DNA of 64,000 nucleotides from Candidatus Manganitrophus morganii (GTDB lineage Bacteria; Nitrospirota; Nitrospiria; SBBL01; Manganitrophaceae). Below the pieces are notes generated by a model. It had not been told where the DNA came from, made no database searches, and saw nothing but the letters and a program-made list of their open reading frames with translations. Both the position numbers and the translations under genes were made by a program. The stretch is taken from positions 1,426,001 to 1,490,000 of the forward strand of contig JAJHOH010000001.1 in assembly GCA_021651055.1 (NCBI GenBank), written 5' to 3'. This document shows positions 43,851-54,418 of the stretch, piece after piece; within the stretch, counting starts at the first letter, position 1; the number at the start of each line of letters is the position of its first letter.

Positions 43851-45079
43851 GCCCGTCCCCCTTCCGCTGCAAGTCCTCTCGCGCCGGTCCTCGCCCGATA
43901 AGGGGCGGCGCTCCGCGAAACATTGTAGAGGAGCCCCATCGCCACCCAGTTCATTAAAAGAGAAGAACCGCCATAACTCACGAAGGGAAGGGCCAATCCC
44001 TTGGTCGGGAGAAGCCCGGTCACCACCCCCATGTTCATCAGCGCCGGCAGGGTCATCATCAGGGTTGTTCCCATCGCCAGCATCCGGTGGAAGGGATCTT
44101 CGACCGACCAGGCGATCCGGGTTCCTTTCCACAAAAGAAAGACATAGAGAAGGAGAAGCGAGAGGGTTCCGATCAACCCCAGCTCCTCCCCGATCAGGGC
44201 GAAGATAAAATCGGTGTGCGGTTCGGGAAGAAAGAAGAGCTTCTGCCGCCCCTCCCCCAATCCGTTCCCGAAGATCCCGCCGCTTCCCAACGCGAGGTAC
44301 GATTGGATCATCTGGAAGCCGCTCGCCGACGGATCGCTCCAGGGATTCAGATACGACATCACCCGCTCCCGCCGATAAGGGGTCTTGAAAATCCAGTAGA
44401 GGACCAGTGGAATCATCAGCAGCCCCAGCGACGCCAGGTGTTTGAACGACACCCCGCCTAGAAAGAGGAGGAGCGTCGCGAGAGCGAGGATCGTCACGGT
44501 CATTCCGAGATCGGGCTCCACCAAAATCAAGGCAACCTGTAGACCGATGACGACCAGCGCCGGCGCCAGCCCCTCTAAGAAATCGCGAATCCGATCCCCC
44601 TTCTTGACCACATAGTGACTCAGATAAATGACGGTGAAGAGCTTGGCCGCCTCGGAAGGCTGAAAAGCGGCCGGCCCCAGCCGGATCCATCTGCGGGAGC
44701 CGTTGACTTCAGACCCGATCCCGGGGAGAAGCACCGCAATCAGCAAGGCGAAAACAACAATGGTCATCGGAGCGACCCAATCCCGTAGATGATCGAGCGG
44801 GATGCGTGAAACGATTAAGAAAGAAAAAAAGGCAATCCCCATCCAAAGGAATTGTCTCTTCAGGAAAAAGGCGGAGTCTTGATAGTTTTTCCCCGCCAGA
44901 ATACCGCTGGCGCTGTAGATCATCACCAACCCAACAACGCCTAAGAAAAGGGCAATCATCAGCAGAAGGCGGTCGCCGGGGGTGCGGCGCCTCCGCACGG
45001 CTTTCAGATTCCTTTCAGATTGCGGAATAGAGGCGAAAAGAGAATGACTTTCTATGTCCGCTCTTTTTCTTGCACTCAC
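43847..45079 (-). CDS. ftsW: Septal lipid II polymerase FtsW
   Basis: SEDS-family polytopic protein (410 residues, about ten membrane segments) that polymerises glycan strands with FtsI. Typical motifs are GSEVNGSRRWIRLGPAAFQPSE, YKNPW-like LNPWSDPSASGFQMIQSYLALGSGGIFG and LPEPHTDFIFALIGEELG. GTG start, overlapping murD by 4 bases. Confidence 0.96.
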   Translation of the reverse strand: MSARKRADIESHSLFASIPQSERNLKAVRRRRTPGDRLLLMIALFLGVVGLVMIYSASGILAGKNYQDSAFFLKRQFLWMGIAFFSFLIVSRIPLDHLRDWVAPMTIVVFALLIAVLLPGIGSEVNGSRRWIRLGPAAFQPSEAAKLFTVIYLSHYVVKKGDRIRDFLEGLAPALVVIGLQVALILVEPDLGMTVTILALATLLLFLGGVSFKHLASLGLLMIPLVLYWIFKTPYRRERVMSYLNPWSDPSASGFQMIQSYLALGSGGIFGNGLGEGRQKLFFLPEPHTDFIFALIGEELGLIGTLSLLLLYVFLLWKGTRIAWSVEDPFHRMLAMGTTLMMTLPALMNMGVVTGLLPTKGLALPFVSYGGSSLLMNWVAMGLLYNVSRSAAPYRARTGARGLAAEGGRA

Positions 45080-46470
45080 GACGGCAGTCCCTCCACCGCT
45101 TGCCTGAAGACCTCGCCCCGATGCCGATAGTCCCGGAACATGTCAAAACTCGCGCAGCCGGGGGAGAGAAGGACGATTTCGCCCGCCGCCGCGGAGGCGG
45201 CGGCCCGCTCGACCGCCTGCTCCATCGACCCGGCCCGTTCCACCGCGGGATGATCCGAAAAACAGCGGGCGATCTTCTCCTGCGCCTCTCCCAGCAAGAT
45301 CAGCCGCTTCACCTTCTTTAACATCAACTCCCGCATCGGGGTGAAGTCGCTCTCCTTGTCCTTCCCCCCGGCGATCAGGATCACCGGAACGGTCAATCCC
45401 TCGATCGATTTGATCACCGCCCCGACGTTCGTCCCCTTCGAATCATTGATGTATTTGACCCCGCGCACCTCCCGGACCAGTTCCATTCGATGCGGAAGTC
45501 CCTTAAAATTCATCAGCGCCTGTCGAATCCCCTCGGGGGAGCAACCGCAGAGAAGGGTGACGGCAATGGCGGCCATGGCGTTCTCGATATTGTGAGACCC
45601 TTTGATCTTCAGGGACTCCACCCGAATCACCGGATCGGGCTCTCCCCAGAGGTTGGAGACGATCTCCCCCTCCCGCCAATGAAGATAGACCCCCCGCTTC
45701 GGGATCACCAGCCGGCTGAAAGAGACCGCCGAACCGCTCAACGTCGGCGGCATCGTGGCCGGATCATCTTGATTGAGGACCGCATAATCCCCCTCCGATT
45801 GATTCTCGAAGAGCCGCCACTTCGCCGCCTGGTACGACTGAAAGTCGGGATAACGGTCGAGGTGATCGGGGGTGACGTTCAACAGGGCGGCGATCCGGGG
45901 CCGGAAGGTTTGGATCGTCTCCAACTGAAAAGAGCTCAACTCCGCCACGATGAAATCCCACGTTCCGGCGACCGCCTCCGACAGCGGCGTTCCCAGATTC
46001 CCGCCGACGAAAACCTTCCACCCCCATCCCTTGAGGATCTCTCCGACGAGGGTGGTGGTGGTGCTCTTTCCGTTCGTCCCGGTGATCGCAATGATCGGCG
46101 CCGAGAGGGCCGAAAGGAAGGTCGAGGCAAGCTCAATCTCCCCGATGACCGGGACGCGGCGCGCCTGGAGTTCCTTTAACGGGAGGGTTTTCAATGGAAC
46201 CCCGGGGCTCAGAACAACCAACTCGGAGGAGAGGAGATCTTCCTCGCGTCGGCCGCCGAGGCGGAAGTGGAGAGAGCCGGCCTCCCGGCCTCCCTGGGAG
46301 AGAGAGGAGAGAGAAGACGGGACCGCTTTTTGACGATCGTCGACGACGAGCACGTCGGCCCCCTCGCGGACCAAAAGAGAGGCGGCGGCCATTCCGCTGG
46401 CTCCCATCCCGACGACTGTGACCCGCTTTCCTTTAAATGACTCCTTCAATGCAACCCCGTTACGCGTCAT
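45076..46470 (-). CDS. murD: UDP-MurNAc-L-alanine--D-glutamate ligase
   Basis: Adds D-Glu in the stem peptide pathway. About 464 residues: VTVVGMGASGMAAASLLVREG, ITGTNGKSTTTTLVGEI (ATP), NVTPDHLDRYPDFQSYQAAKWRL and NDSKGTNVGAVIKSI. The ATG at 46470 directly follows a GTG that could also start the gene. Overlaps ftsW by 4 bases. Confidence 0.96.
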   Translation of the reverse strand: MTRNGVALKESFKGKRVTVVGMGASGMAAASLLVREGADVLVVDDRQKAVPSSLSSLSQGGREAGSLHFRLGGRREEDLLSSELVVLSPGVPLKTLPLKELQARRVPVIGEIELASTFLSALSAPIIAITGTNGKSTTTTLVGEILKGWGWKVFVGGNLGTPLSEAVAGTWDFIVAELSSFQLETIQTFRPRIAALLNVTPDHLDRYPDFQSYQAAKWRLFENQSEGDYAVLNQDDPATMPPTLSGSAVSFSRLVIPKRGVYLHWREGEIVSNLWGEPDPVIRVESLKIKGSHNIENAMAAIAVTLLCGCSPEGIRQALMNFKGLPHRMELVREVRGVKYINDSKGTNVGAVIKSIEGLTVPVILIAGGKDKESDFTPMRELMLKKVKRLILLGEAQEKIARCFSDHPAVERAGSMEQAVERAAASAAAGEIVLLSPGCASFDMFRDYRHRGEVFRQAVEGLPS

Positions 46471-46534
46471 CACTCGTTCCGTCCGCCGAAGGCCGATCGC
46501 CGAGAAAATAGAGCGGCCGCTCGAAGAGGGGATA

Positions 46535-47611
46535 CTACCTCAGCTTGAGGGTACTTAAACTCAACAAGGCTAAAATGATCGAGACGATCCAAAACCGGAC
46601 GACGATCTTCGGCTCCTTCCACCCCTTCAGCTCGAAGTGATGGTGAATCGGCGCCATCAGAAAGACCCGCTTCCCGCTCGATTTGAATGACGCGACCTGG
46701 AAGATCACCGAAAGCGCCTCCATGACAAAGATGCCGCCGACCAGCGCAAGCAGCAGCTCGTGCTTCGAAATCACCGCCACCGTCCCCAGCGCGCCGCCGA
46801 GGGGGAGCGAGCCGACGTCCCCCATAAAAATTGACGCCGGATAGGCGTTGTACCAGAGAAAGCCGAGGCTCGCCCCGATCATCGCGCCGCAGAAGACCGA
46901 CAGCTCCCCCGCCCCCTCGATGTATGGAATCAGAAGATACTCCGAAAAGGTCTTGTGGCCGGTCACATAGGCGACAATCGTGTACGCGACCGCCGTCACC
47001 GTAATCGGCCCGATCACCAGCCCGTCCAAACCGTCGGTCAGGTTCACCGCGTTCGAGGCCCCGACGATCACCAAGATCGCGAAGGGAATGTAGAGCGCCC
47101 CCAGATCGGGGGTGATATTCTTGAAAAAGGGAACCGAGAGAATCGGGGAGTAGGCGGCGGAGCGATAAACCCCCAGGGCGATAATCAGCGCGACCAGGAT
47201 CTGCAAGCTGAATTTGTAGCGGGGAAGGAGCCCCTTGGTGTTTTTTCGAATACATTTCAGATAGTCATCCATAAACCCGATGGCGCCGAACCCCATCGTT
47301 GCAGTCAGCACCAGCCAAACATATCGATTCGTCAGATCGGCCCAGAGAAGCGTCGAACCGACCATCGCGATGAGGATCAGGATCCCTCCCATCGTCGGGG
47401 TCCCCGATTTGCTCATGTGCGATTTCGGCCCGTCGCTCCGGATCTGCTGGCCGATTTGATACCGGCGTAGAAACTCGGTGACCACCTCCCCGATCAGAAA
47501 CGAAATCACCAAGGCGGTCACGATGGCATAAATCGTCCGGAAAGTGATGTATCGAAAAACGTTAAAGAACGAATAGGTCGTATGGAGCGGATAGAGGAGA
47601 TGATAGAGCAT
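46535..47611 (-). CDS. mraY: Phospho-MurNAc-pentapeptide transferase MraY
   Basis: Integral membrane enzyme forming lipid I. 358 residues, about ten membrane segments; catalytic-region motifs [51 protein letters not shown] and [15 protein letters not shown]. The ATG at 47611 shares one base with the murF stop (TAATG). Confidence 0.97.
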   Translation of the reverse strand: MLYHLLYPLHTTYSFFNVFRYITFRTIYAIVTALVISFLIGEVVTEFLRRYQIGQQIRSDGPKSHMSKSGTPTMGGILILIAMVGSTLLWADLTNRYVWLVLTATMGFGAIGFMDDYLKCIRKNTKGLLPRYKFSLQILVALIIALGVYRSAAYSPILSVPFFKNITPDLGALYIPFAILVIVGASNAVNLTDGLDGLVIGPITVTAVAYTIVAYVTGHKTFSEYLLIPYIEGAGELSVFCGAMIGASLGFLWYNAYPASIFMGDVGSLPLGGALGTVAVISKHELLLALVGGIFVMEALSVIFQVASFKSSGKRVFLMAPIHHHFELKGWKEPKIVVRFWIVSIILALLSLSTLKLR

Positions 47612-49119
47612 TAACCTTTTCCCCTCTCCTGAGGGAGGGTCTCCGCCCGCTTTCCCCGATCCGATCGCTCGACCCCGAGCCACGCCAGGACCGTTTCCAT
47701 CCGCATTCCGCGCGATCCTTTAATCAACAACACATCCCCTTTCCGAACAGAAGACAAAAACACTTTTTGAAGCGACGGAAGATCGGCATGCGCCGAAATC
47801 TTCTCGCCGGCCATTCCCGCCTGACTCGCCCCCTCCGCCATCGCCCCGGCCCATCGACCGACGGCGATCAACAGATCGATCCCGTTTTGTGCCGCCGCCT
47901 CTCCGATCCCTCGGTGGGCCGCCTCTGAAAAGGTTCCCAGCTCGAGCATGTCGCCAAGCAGCGCAATCTTCCGGGAGGAACCCCCCACCCGCCTCGGAAA
48001 GGCGGCGAGCATTTCGATGGCCGCCTTCATCGAGGCCGGATTGGCATTATAAGCATCAAGGAGGATCGTTTTTCCCTCCACCTCCAGCACCTCCGCCCGG
48101 AGCGCCACCGGCCGAAAGGCGGCGAGCCCCTCGCGAATCTCCTCCAGCCGGTACCCCAACGCGCAGGCGACCGCGGCCGCGCCGAGCGCGTTCGCCACCT
48201 GATGCCGCCCCGAGGTCGCCAGATGAATTCTCCCCGCCTCCCCGGTCCGGCGAAGCGTCAGGAGAAAACCGATTTCCGCCCCCTCGGGCCGGATCTCGGT
48301 CGCCGTCACATCGGCCGGCGCATCGAGCGCAAAGGTCCATTTCCGGGTGGGCGCTTTATTCCCCAGGCTATTAGAGAGCCGATTCTCCCAGGGAGCCAGA
48401 TGCGGATCGTTGAGGTTGATGATCGCTGTGCCGTCGGGACGAACCGCTTCGAACAACGATCCCTTCTCCTCGGCCACCCCTTCGATGCTTCCCAGGAACT
48501 CCAGGTGGGCCGGGCCGATGTTGGTAATCAAACCGACGGTCGGCCGAGCGATCTCGCAGAGGCGCCGCATCTCCCCCTTGAGGCTGATTCCGATCTCCAG
48601 GACCGCCGCCCGATGGCTTGCGTCGAGACGAAGAAGGGAAAGGGGAAGACCGAGGTGATTGTTGAGATTCCCTTCCGTCTTTAAGACCGGCCCTCTCCGG
48701 GAGAGGATGGCGGCAATCATCTCTTTCGTCGTCGTCTTCCCGTTGCTCCCCGTCACCCCGATCAACGGAACGTCGAATCGCATCCGGTGCCAGGTCGCCA
48801 ACGCCTGAAGCGCCGTAAGGGGATCATCTACCAGGGTCAAAAAATGGCGATCGAGAAGCGGCCGCCAAGCCACTTCCCGAGCCTGAAATTCGGGGCGTGA
48901 AACAATGGCGCCCGAGGCCCCCTGCTCCAACGCCTGCGCCACAAAGTCATGTCCGTCGAACCGCGGCCCTTTGACGGCAACAAAAAGGTCGCCCGGACGG
49001 AGCGTGCGGGTATCGATTGAGACGCCGGTCACCTCCACCGAGGCGTTCCCCCGCCGCTCGCCGCCGCTTCCAATCGTAATTTCCTCAACGCTCCACACGA
49101 CCTGCTCCTGAACCTTCAT
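47611..49119 (-). CDS. murF: UDP-MurNAc-tripeptide--D-Ala-D-Ala ligase
   Basis: Adds the D-Ala-D-Ala dipeptide from Ddl. 502 residues: ITIGSGG-type start region with [36 protein letters not shown] (ATP), [12 protein letters not shown] and [19 protein letters not shown]. Overlaps murE by 4 bases and mraY by one. Confidence 0.95.
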   Translation of the reverse strand: MKVQEQVVWSVEEITIGSGGERRGNASVEVTGVSIDTRTLRPGDLFVAVKGPRFDGHDFVAQALEQGASGAIVSRPEFQAREVAWRPLLDRHFLTLVDDPLTALQALATWHRMRFDVPLIGVTGSNGKTTTKEMIAAILSRRGPVLKTEGNLNNHLGLPLSLLRLDASHRAAVLEIGISLKGEMRRLCEIARPTVGLITNIGPAHLEFLGSIEGVAEEKGSLFEAVRPDGTAIINLNDPHLAPWENRLSNSLGNKAPTRKWTFALDAPADVTATEIRPEGAEIGFLLTLRRTGEAGRIHLATSGRHQVANALGAAAVACALGYRLEEIREGLAAFRPVALRAEVLEVEGKTILLDAYNANPASMKAAIEMLAAFPRRVGGSSRKIALLGDMLELGTFSEAAHRGIGEAAAQNGIDLLIAVGRWAGAMAEGASQAGMAGEKISAHADLPSLQKVFLSSVRKGDVLLIKGSRGMRMETVLAWLGVERSDRGKRAETLPQERGKG

Positions 49120-50615
49120 TCTCGTCCCACCCTGGCGGTCAGCGCGGTCCGGGCGACTTCTCGATCGTCAATACGAAGGCGCTCACTCCCGATGATCTGA
49201 TAATCTTCGTGGCCCTTTCCGGCGATCACGACCGCGTCCCCCTCGGCGGCGAGACGGACAGCCCGCTCGATCGCCTCGCGCCGATCGGGAATAACCTGAT
49301 ACTCCACAGAGGAGTCGGCCGATCGAAGCCCGGCCTCGATTTCTTGAATGATCGCCATCGGCGGCTCGCTCCTCGGATTGTCGGAGGTCAGCACCGTCAC
49401 ATCGCTGTGGCGGGCCGAAACCGCCCCCATCTTCGGCCGCTTTCCCCGATCGCGGTCGCCGCCGCAGCCGAAAACAGTGATGATCCGGCGGGGCTGCAGG
49501 TCCGACACCGCCTGGAGCAGTCGATCGAGCGCATCTTCGGTGTGCGCATAATCGACAATGACCAGAAACGGCTGGCCGGCGTCGATTTTCTCGAACCGCC
49601 CCGGCACCCCGGCCATCACCGCCACACCGGCGATGATCGACTCTTTTGACAATTCCAACGCCGCCCCCGCCCCGATCGCCGCCAACAGGTTATAGACGTT
49701 ATAGCGCCCGACGAGAGGAGATCGGATTTCCATTTCTCCCATCGGGCTTGCCACCGTCATCCTGATTCCCCCCGGACCGATCTCCATCGACTTCGGATAG
49801 AATTGGCCTCGCTCGGAGATCCCGTAGCCCCAACACCGGCCCGGGATCTCTTCCCGGATTCTCCTTCCCCAAGGATCATCGAGGTTCACCAGCGTCGTCC
49901 CGGCTTGATCGAAGAGCTTTCGCTTCGCAGCGAAATAGGCCTCGATCGTTCCGTGGTAATCGAGGTGGTCCTGGGTCAGGTTCGTAAAGATCGCCGTGTC
50001 GAACCAACATCCCTCCACCCGTCCTTGGTCGAGCGCGTGAGAGGAAACTTCCATGACCGCATGGGTCGCGCCGGCCCCTCTCATCTCCGCAAAAAGCGCC
50101 TGTAGCTCCATCGGCCCGGGGGTGGTATGCGTTGCCGGCCGGACGGCATTCCCCAAGTCGAACCGGACCGTTCCGATCAGTCCCGTGTTGAAACCGGCCG
50201 TTCTCAAAAGCGCCTGGATCAGGAAAGTCGTCGTCGTCTTTCCATTGGTGCCGGTCACCCCGATAAGATGAAGACCATCGGTCGGATTCCCATAAAAATA
50301 AGAGGAAAGATGAGCGAGCGCTTGCCGGGCATCGGACACCTGAATATAAGTGATCGGGCGATCTTCCTTCCGAGATGTCGCGTTAAGGGTGCTCGCCGGG
50401 GTAGTCACCGGCCCCTCCGCGACAACGACGGTCGCACCGTGCTCAATCGCTTCCGAAATAAACCGGCGGCCGTCCTGCTTTGACCCGGCCACAGCGACGA
50501 AAAGCCCCCCCGGCGCGACATTCCTTGAATCGGACGCGATCGACCCGATCTCCAGATCGGTTTTCCCGGAGACCGCCACGGTCGAAAAAAGGGTCAACCA
50601 GTCATTCAGCTTCAA
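49116..50615 (-). CDS. murE: UDP-MurNAc-L-Ala-D-Glu--diaminopimelate ligase
   Basis: Adds the third amino acid of the stem peptide. About 499 residues: SRNVAPGGLFVAVAG, VTGTNGKTTTTFLIQALL (ATP), LTQDHLDYHGTIEAYFAAKRKLF and the specificity motif DNPR, which indicates meso-diaminopimelate rather than lysine. The TTG at 50615 with AGGA upstream is the best start; it lies 14 bases inside ftsI. The open frame to 50666 is less likely to be translated. Confidence 0.95.
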   Translation of the reverse strand: MKLNDWLTLFSTVAVSGKTDLEIGSIASDSRNVAPGGLFVAVAGSKQDGRRFISEAIEHGATVVVAEGPVTTPASTLNATSRKEDRPITYIQVSDARQALAHLSSYFYGNPTDGLHLIGVTGTNGKTTTTFLIQALLRTAGFNTGLIGTVRFDLGNAVRPATHTTPGPMELQALFAEMRGAGATHAVMEVSSHALDQGRVEGCWFDTAIFTNLTQDHLDYHGTIEAYFAAKRKLFDQAGTTLVNLDDPWGRRIREEIPGRCWGYGISERGQFYPKSMEIGPGGIRMTVASPMGEMEIRSPLVGRYNVYNLLAAIGAGAALELSKESIIAGVAVMAGVPGRFEKIDAGQPFLVIVDYAHTEDALDRLLQAVSDLQPRRIITVFGCGGDRDRGKRPKMGAVSARHSDVTVLTSDNPRSEPPMAIIQEIEAGLRSADSSVEYQVIPDRREAIERAVRLAAEGDAVVIAGKGHEDYQIIGSERLRIDDREVARTALTARVGRE

Positions 50616-52512
50616 ACACGTTCCTCGGCGCGCGACGTGTCCCCAGACCGCTCGACGCGACCGCATCGGATACCTTCACGGCCGAGGCGGTTCCCCGCAC
50701 CTTCGGAGCGCTTCGCGCTTTCAGTGAAGCGGTCAAGACCTGCTCGTTCAGCGACGGCTGCGGCGGAACCTTCAGATAGTGGAGAACCTCCCGGCCGATC
50801 GTGGAAAAAACCGGCGCGGCGACCGTCCCCCCCCATCCCTCCCCTTCCGGCTCATCGATCATCACAAGAATCGCCACGGCCGGATCTTCCGCCGGCGCAA
50901 AGCCGACGAAGGAGCTGACAAAAGCATGCCGGGAGTAGCGGCCCGTCGCGGGATCGATCTTTTGCGCCGTGCCTGTTTTTCCCGCAACCGAATATCCCGG
51001 AATCGCCGCCAGCAGCCCTGTTCCTGATTTCGAAACAACCCCTTCGAGAATTCGAACCATCTCCTGGGCCGTCCCCTCCGAAACCGCCCGCCGGCGGACC
51101 TGAGGCGACGACTCCCTGACCACTCTTCCCTCGCCGCCGACGCGCTGAAGATCGATCTCCTTGACCTGCCGGATCAGATGCGGGGTCATCAACCACCCTC
51201 CGTTCGCAATGGCAGAGACCGCGGTGATCACCTGCAGCGGGGTGACGCCGATCTCCTGACCGATCGAGATCGAAGCGAGAGAGCGCTTTGACCACTGCTT
51301 CGGGTCCCGGACCAGGCCGGGCATCTCCCCGAGCAGATCGATTCCGAGACGCTCTCCAAACCCGAAGGCGCGGATGTAGTCGGACATCCGTTTCTCGCCG
51401 AGACGCTGCGCCACCTTCGCCGTCCCGATGTTGCTCGACTTCGCGATGACCTGGTGAAAAGGAACCACGCCGACCGGGTCGTGATCATTCATCACCGTTC
51501 CGAAGATTCGATAGGATCCCTCCTCGCAGTCGATCATCTCGTTCGGATCGACCACCTTCTCTTCGAGCGCCGCGGCGGCGGTCACAATTTTAAAGGTAGA
51601 GCCCGGCTCATAGGCGTCGGTGATCGCCCGGTTGCGCCACTCGGAGGGTTGATGCGTTCGGACCGTATTGGGATTGAAGCGCGGCCGGACCGCCATTGCC
51701 AAGATCTCCCCGCTCCAGGGATCCATCACGATGATCGTTCCCCCCTTGGCGCGCGTCTGATCGACCACCCGGTCGAGTTCCCGCTCGCTGATATGCTGAA
51801 TCACTTCATCAACCGTAAGGTAGAGATCTTTGCCGCGAGAGGGGGCGATATAATTCAGATCTTTCGGGAAGATCGATTTTCCGTGGGCATCTCTCTCCAA
51901 GACCAGCCATCCCTTTTCTCCCCGAAGGGTGGTGTCATATTTCAGCTCGATCCCCTCCAGGCCGCGGTTGTCGAGACCGGCGAATCCCAAGAGATGGCCG
52001 AAGAGGGCCCGCTTCGGATAAAAGCGCTGGCTCTCCATGACGAATCCGATTCCGTCCAATTGAAGACGCCGGATCTCCTCCGCCTTCGCCGGATCGATTT
52101 TCCGGGCCAGCCAAACGAAGCTCTTTCCATCGTCCAATTTTTTCGCCAGGTTTTTCGGGTCGATCTTTAAAATCGGCCCCAGCTTTCGGGAAACCGCCGC
52201 GGAATTCCGGATCTCTCCCGGAACGGCATAAACCGACGGAACCTCGACATTCATGGCAAGGACAGTCCCGCTTCGATCGTAAATGGCCCCCCGCTCCGCC
52301 TCGATCGAAACATGCTTCTCGTGCTCGCGTTCGGCCCTCTTCGACCATTCGTCGTGCTGGAACACCTGCAACACGACGAGGCGAACCGAAACGAGAAGGA
52401 ATCCGACCGTCAAAAGAGAAGAGACCAGAAACAATGCAGCCATTCCCCCACGTTTATTTCTGGAGGAACCGGGCACAAGCCTCTCCCCGGGGGTGGAGCG
52501 TTTGAAAATCAT
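50602..52512 (-). CDS. ftsI: Septal transpeptidase FtsI (PBP3)
   Basis: Class B penicillin-binding protein of the divisome. 636 residues: basic N-terminus, membrane segment (about 24-46), dimerisation domain, then transpeptidase motifs STFK, SSN and KTGTAQ. The long C-terminal tail of about 45 residues is rich in Ala, Ser and basic residues. A PASTA domain is not seen. Overlaps ftsL by 4 bases. Confidence 0.95.
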   Translation of the reverse strand: MIFKRSTPGERLVPGSSRNKRGGMAALFLVSSLLTVGFLLVSVRLVVLQVFQHDEWSKRAEREHEKHVSIEAERGAIYDRSGTVLAMNVEVPSVYAVPGEIRNSAAVSRKLGPILKIDPKNLAKKLDDGKSFVWLARKIDPAKAEEIRRLQLDGIGFVMESQRFYPKRALFGHLLGFAGLDNRGLEGIELKYDTTLRGEKGWLVLERDAHGKSIFPKDLNYIAPSRGKDLYLTVDEVIQHISERELDRVVDQTRAKGGTIIVMDPWSGEILAMAVRPRFNPNTVRTHQPSEWRNRAITDAYEPGSTFKIVTAAAALEEKVVDPNEMIDCEEGSYRIFGTVMNDHDPVGVVPFHQVIAKSSNIGTAKVAQRLGEKRMSDYIRAFGFGERLGIDLLGEMPGLVRDPKQWSKRSLASISIGQEIGVTPLQVITAVSAIANGGWLMTPHLIRQVKEIDLQRVGGEGRVVRESSPQVRRRAVSEGTAQEMVRILEGVVSKSGTGLLAAIPGYSVAGKTGTAQKIDPATGRYSRHAFVSSFVGFAPAEDPAVAILVMIDEPEGEGWGGTVAAPVFSTIGREVLHYLKVPPQPSLNEQVLTASLKARSAPKVRGTASAVKVSDAVASSGLGTRRAPRNVFEAE

Positions 52513-52844
52513 TGCGCTCTTCCTCCCTTCCCTTCCGGGGCTTCCCTTCCGTCTTTTGCTTGCCGGATATAGACGCGCTGTTCAGGAAGGATCGGAGACA
52601 TTTTCAACTGACGCGCGGCAATTTGCTCAACCCGTTCGATCGCACTTAAGCTCTCCGCCTCGACCAAGAGGGTTTGATGAATACGGCGCAACTCCGCCTT
52701 CTGCTGGTGGAGCTGCTCGATCTCATAGCCAAGATGGATCATCTGGTTGCGCTGCCAGAGGGAGAGAAAAACAAAAAAGAGAATCGCCCCTCCCAGAATG
52801 AAGAAGGCAATCCGTGACTCCAATTGGCGAAACCACTCGTTCAT
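52509..52844 (-). CDS. ftsL: Cell division protein FtsL
   Basis: 111-residue bitopic protein: short N-terminus, one membrane segment (about 12-29) and a leucine-zipper-like coiled coil (IEQLHQQKAELRRIHQTLL) ending with IAARQLKMSPILPEQRVYI. It forms FtsQLB with FtsQ and FtsB. The call relies on this architecture and position between rsmH and ftsI. Overlaps both neighbours by 4 bases. Confidence 0.9.
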   Translation of the reverse strand: MNEWFRQLESRIAFFILGGAILFFVFLSLWQRNQMIHLGYEIEQLHQQKAELRRIHQTLLVEAESLSAIERVEQIAARQLKMSPILPEQRVYIRQAKDGREAPEGKGGRAQ

Positions 52845-53797
52845 GCGGCCCTCTCAAGGGCGCGGAGTTTGGCGCTTCGCGCCCTCGGATTCCGCGCAAT
52901 CTCCTCTGGTCCCGCCTGGATCGGCTTCTTGTAAAGATTCACGAAACGGCGCGGCTCCTGCATCGCCCATTTCTTGAACGTCTGCTTGACGAGCCGATCC
53001 TCCAGGGAATGGAATGAAATGACGACCAGCCGCCCTCCTACCGCCAGCAGAGAGACGGCCGTTTCCAAGCCGGCTTCCAGTTGCGCCATCTCTTGATTGA
53101 CGACCATCCGGAACGCCTGAAAGGTCCTCGTCGCCGGGTGGATTCGGCCGTGGCGCTCTTTTGCAGGATACGCCCGCCAAATCGCCCCCTCCAGCTCTTC
53201 CGTTCGGGTGATCGGTCCGCTCTCCGATCGAAAACGGATGATCGAGGAGGCGATCCGCTTGGCCCATCGCTCCTCTCCATACGTCCGGATAATCTCGACC
53301 AGTTCGTGTTCGGTGGCGCGATTGACCCAATCGGCCGCCGTTTCTTTTTCCGTTTGGCTCATCCGCATATCGAGGGGACCCGGTTTCTGAAATGAGAATC
53401 CTCGCTCCGGCCGATCCAATTGGAGAGAAGAGATCCCGAGGTCGAAAAGAAGACCATCGACCTCCTTCAGATTGAGTTCCGCCGCAATGCTCGAGAGTTC
53501 ATTGAAAGAACCTTTACGAAGAATGATCCGATCGCGGTAAGGATGAAGCCGTTTTTCCGCCAAGGCAAGCGCCTCCTCATCCCGATCGAGTCCGACGACC
53601 CGTCCTTCGGGATTTGTCGCGGCAAGGATCGCCTCCGTATGACCTCCCAATCCAACGGTGCAATCGAGATAGCGTTTTCTTCCGTTTGGTTTGCAGTCCA
53701 AGGCGATGAGAACCTCTTCGACGAGAACAGGCTGGTGGATCCGCCCCCCTTCATCTTCTCTTTCCGAGAAACTCGGTTCGACCATTGCTGCGAGCAC
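52841..53797 (-). CDS. rsmH: 16S rRNA m4C1402 methyltransferase RsmH (MraW)
   Basis: SAM-dependent methyltransferase acting on C1402 of 16S rRNA. 318 residues: HQPVLVEEVL, LDCTVGLGGHTEAIL (SAM binding), GLLFDLGISSLQLDRPERGFSF, RTFQAFRMVVNQE and VISFHSLEDRLVK. Starts are ambiguous between a GTG at 53797 and an ATG four codons later. Second gene of the dcw cluster. Confidence 0.96.
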   Translation of the reverse strand: MLAAMVEPSFSEREDEGGRIHQPVLVEEVLIALDCKPNGRKRYLDCTVGLGGHTEAILAATNPEGRVVGLDRDEEALALAEKRLHPYRDRIILRKGSFNELSSIAAELNLKEVDGLLFDLGISSLQLDRPERGFSFQKPGPLDMRMSQTEKETAADWVNRATEHELVEIIRTYGEERWAKRIASSIIRFRSESGPITRTEELEGAIWRAYPAKERHGRIHPATRTFQAFRMVVNQEMAQLEAGLETAVSLLAVGGRLVVISFHSLEDRLVKQTFKKWAMQEPRRFVNLYKKPIQAGPEEIARNPRARSAKLRALERAA

Positions 53798-53930
53798 TTG
53801 TTGAATCGCCTTGAAGGGTTTTTACTTCTCGATGGCGCTCGGATCACAAATTCTATCGAAATCTTTACACGGAGTGGAAAGCGATTTCAAAACTGATTTT
53901 CAGGAGAATCGTGGATGTCGGCTCGCCCGC

Positions 53931-54374
53931 TCACATCCCCAAGCTGGCCAACGCCTCCTGAATTCGCTCGCTGTTTTCGGTCACGAGCGCCTCATTCTCC
54001 TGCCATTTTTGCGGGCTCCAAATCTCGAATCGATTTTCAATTCCGACGACAAGGACGTCGCCGTTGACCTGCGCATATTCCCGGAGCGGCGGAGAAAGAA
54101 GGATCCGCCCTTGTTTGTCGAGCGGACATTCGGTCGCGCGGGAATAAAAAAATCTTAAAAAATTCTTGACCCCTTTGTCCATGGTCGGCAGCTTTTTCGC
54201 CTTCTCGGTCATTACGTTCCACTCTTGAAGCGGATATGCCGCCAGGCACCGATCGAGATCGGTGGTGATGATGACGGTGCCGTTGGAGTAGGCGTTCAAA
54301 AACTCCCTAAACTTTACCGGGATACTCAATCGCCCTTTCGCGTCAATCGTATGCTGGTATTTCCCCAGGAACAC
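53931..54374 (-). CDS. mraZ: Transcriptional regulator MraZ
   Basis: 147-residue AbrB-like double SpoVT fold protein that binds upstream of its own gene and represses the dcw cluster in E. coli. Two repeats are visible: YQHTIDAKGRLSIPVKFRE near the N-terminus and CPLDKQGRILLSPPLREYA near residue 83. GTG start with GAGGGGG upstream. First gene of the cluster, 133 bases before rsmH. Confidence 0.95.
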   Translation of the reverse strand: MFLGKYQHTIDAKGRLSIPVKFREFLNAYSNGTVIITTDLDRCLAAYPLQEWNVMTEKAKKLPTMDKGVKNFLRFFYSRATECPLDKQGRILLSPPLREYAQVNGDVLVVGIENRFEIWSPQKWQENEALVTENSERIQEALASLGM

Positions 54375-54394
54375 GCTACCCCCTCAGCGAAACC

Positions 54395-54411
54395 CCACTT
54401 CATCCCACTTT
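54395..54411 (-). promoter_or_regulatory. MraZ-box direct repeats
   Basis: On the minus strand AAAGTGG (54405-54411) and GAAGTGG (54395-54401) are spaced with a 10-base period, matching the AAAGTGGN3AAAGTGG type MraZ operator. A third AAAGTGG at 54435-54441 lies in the promoter spacer. The repeats are just downstream of the -10 box. Confidence 0.7.
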
Positions 54412-54418
54412 GGGGGGA

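Noticed and set aside
43851-44690. N-terminal extension of MurG in one long frame
   Set aside because: This part is ftsW sequence in another frame. MurG begins with its canonical Gly-rich loop at 43850.
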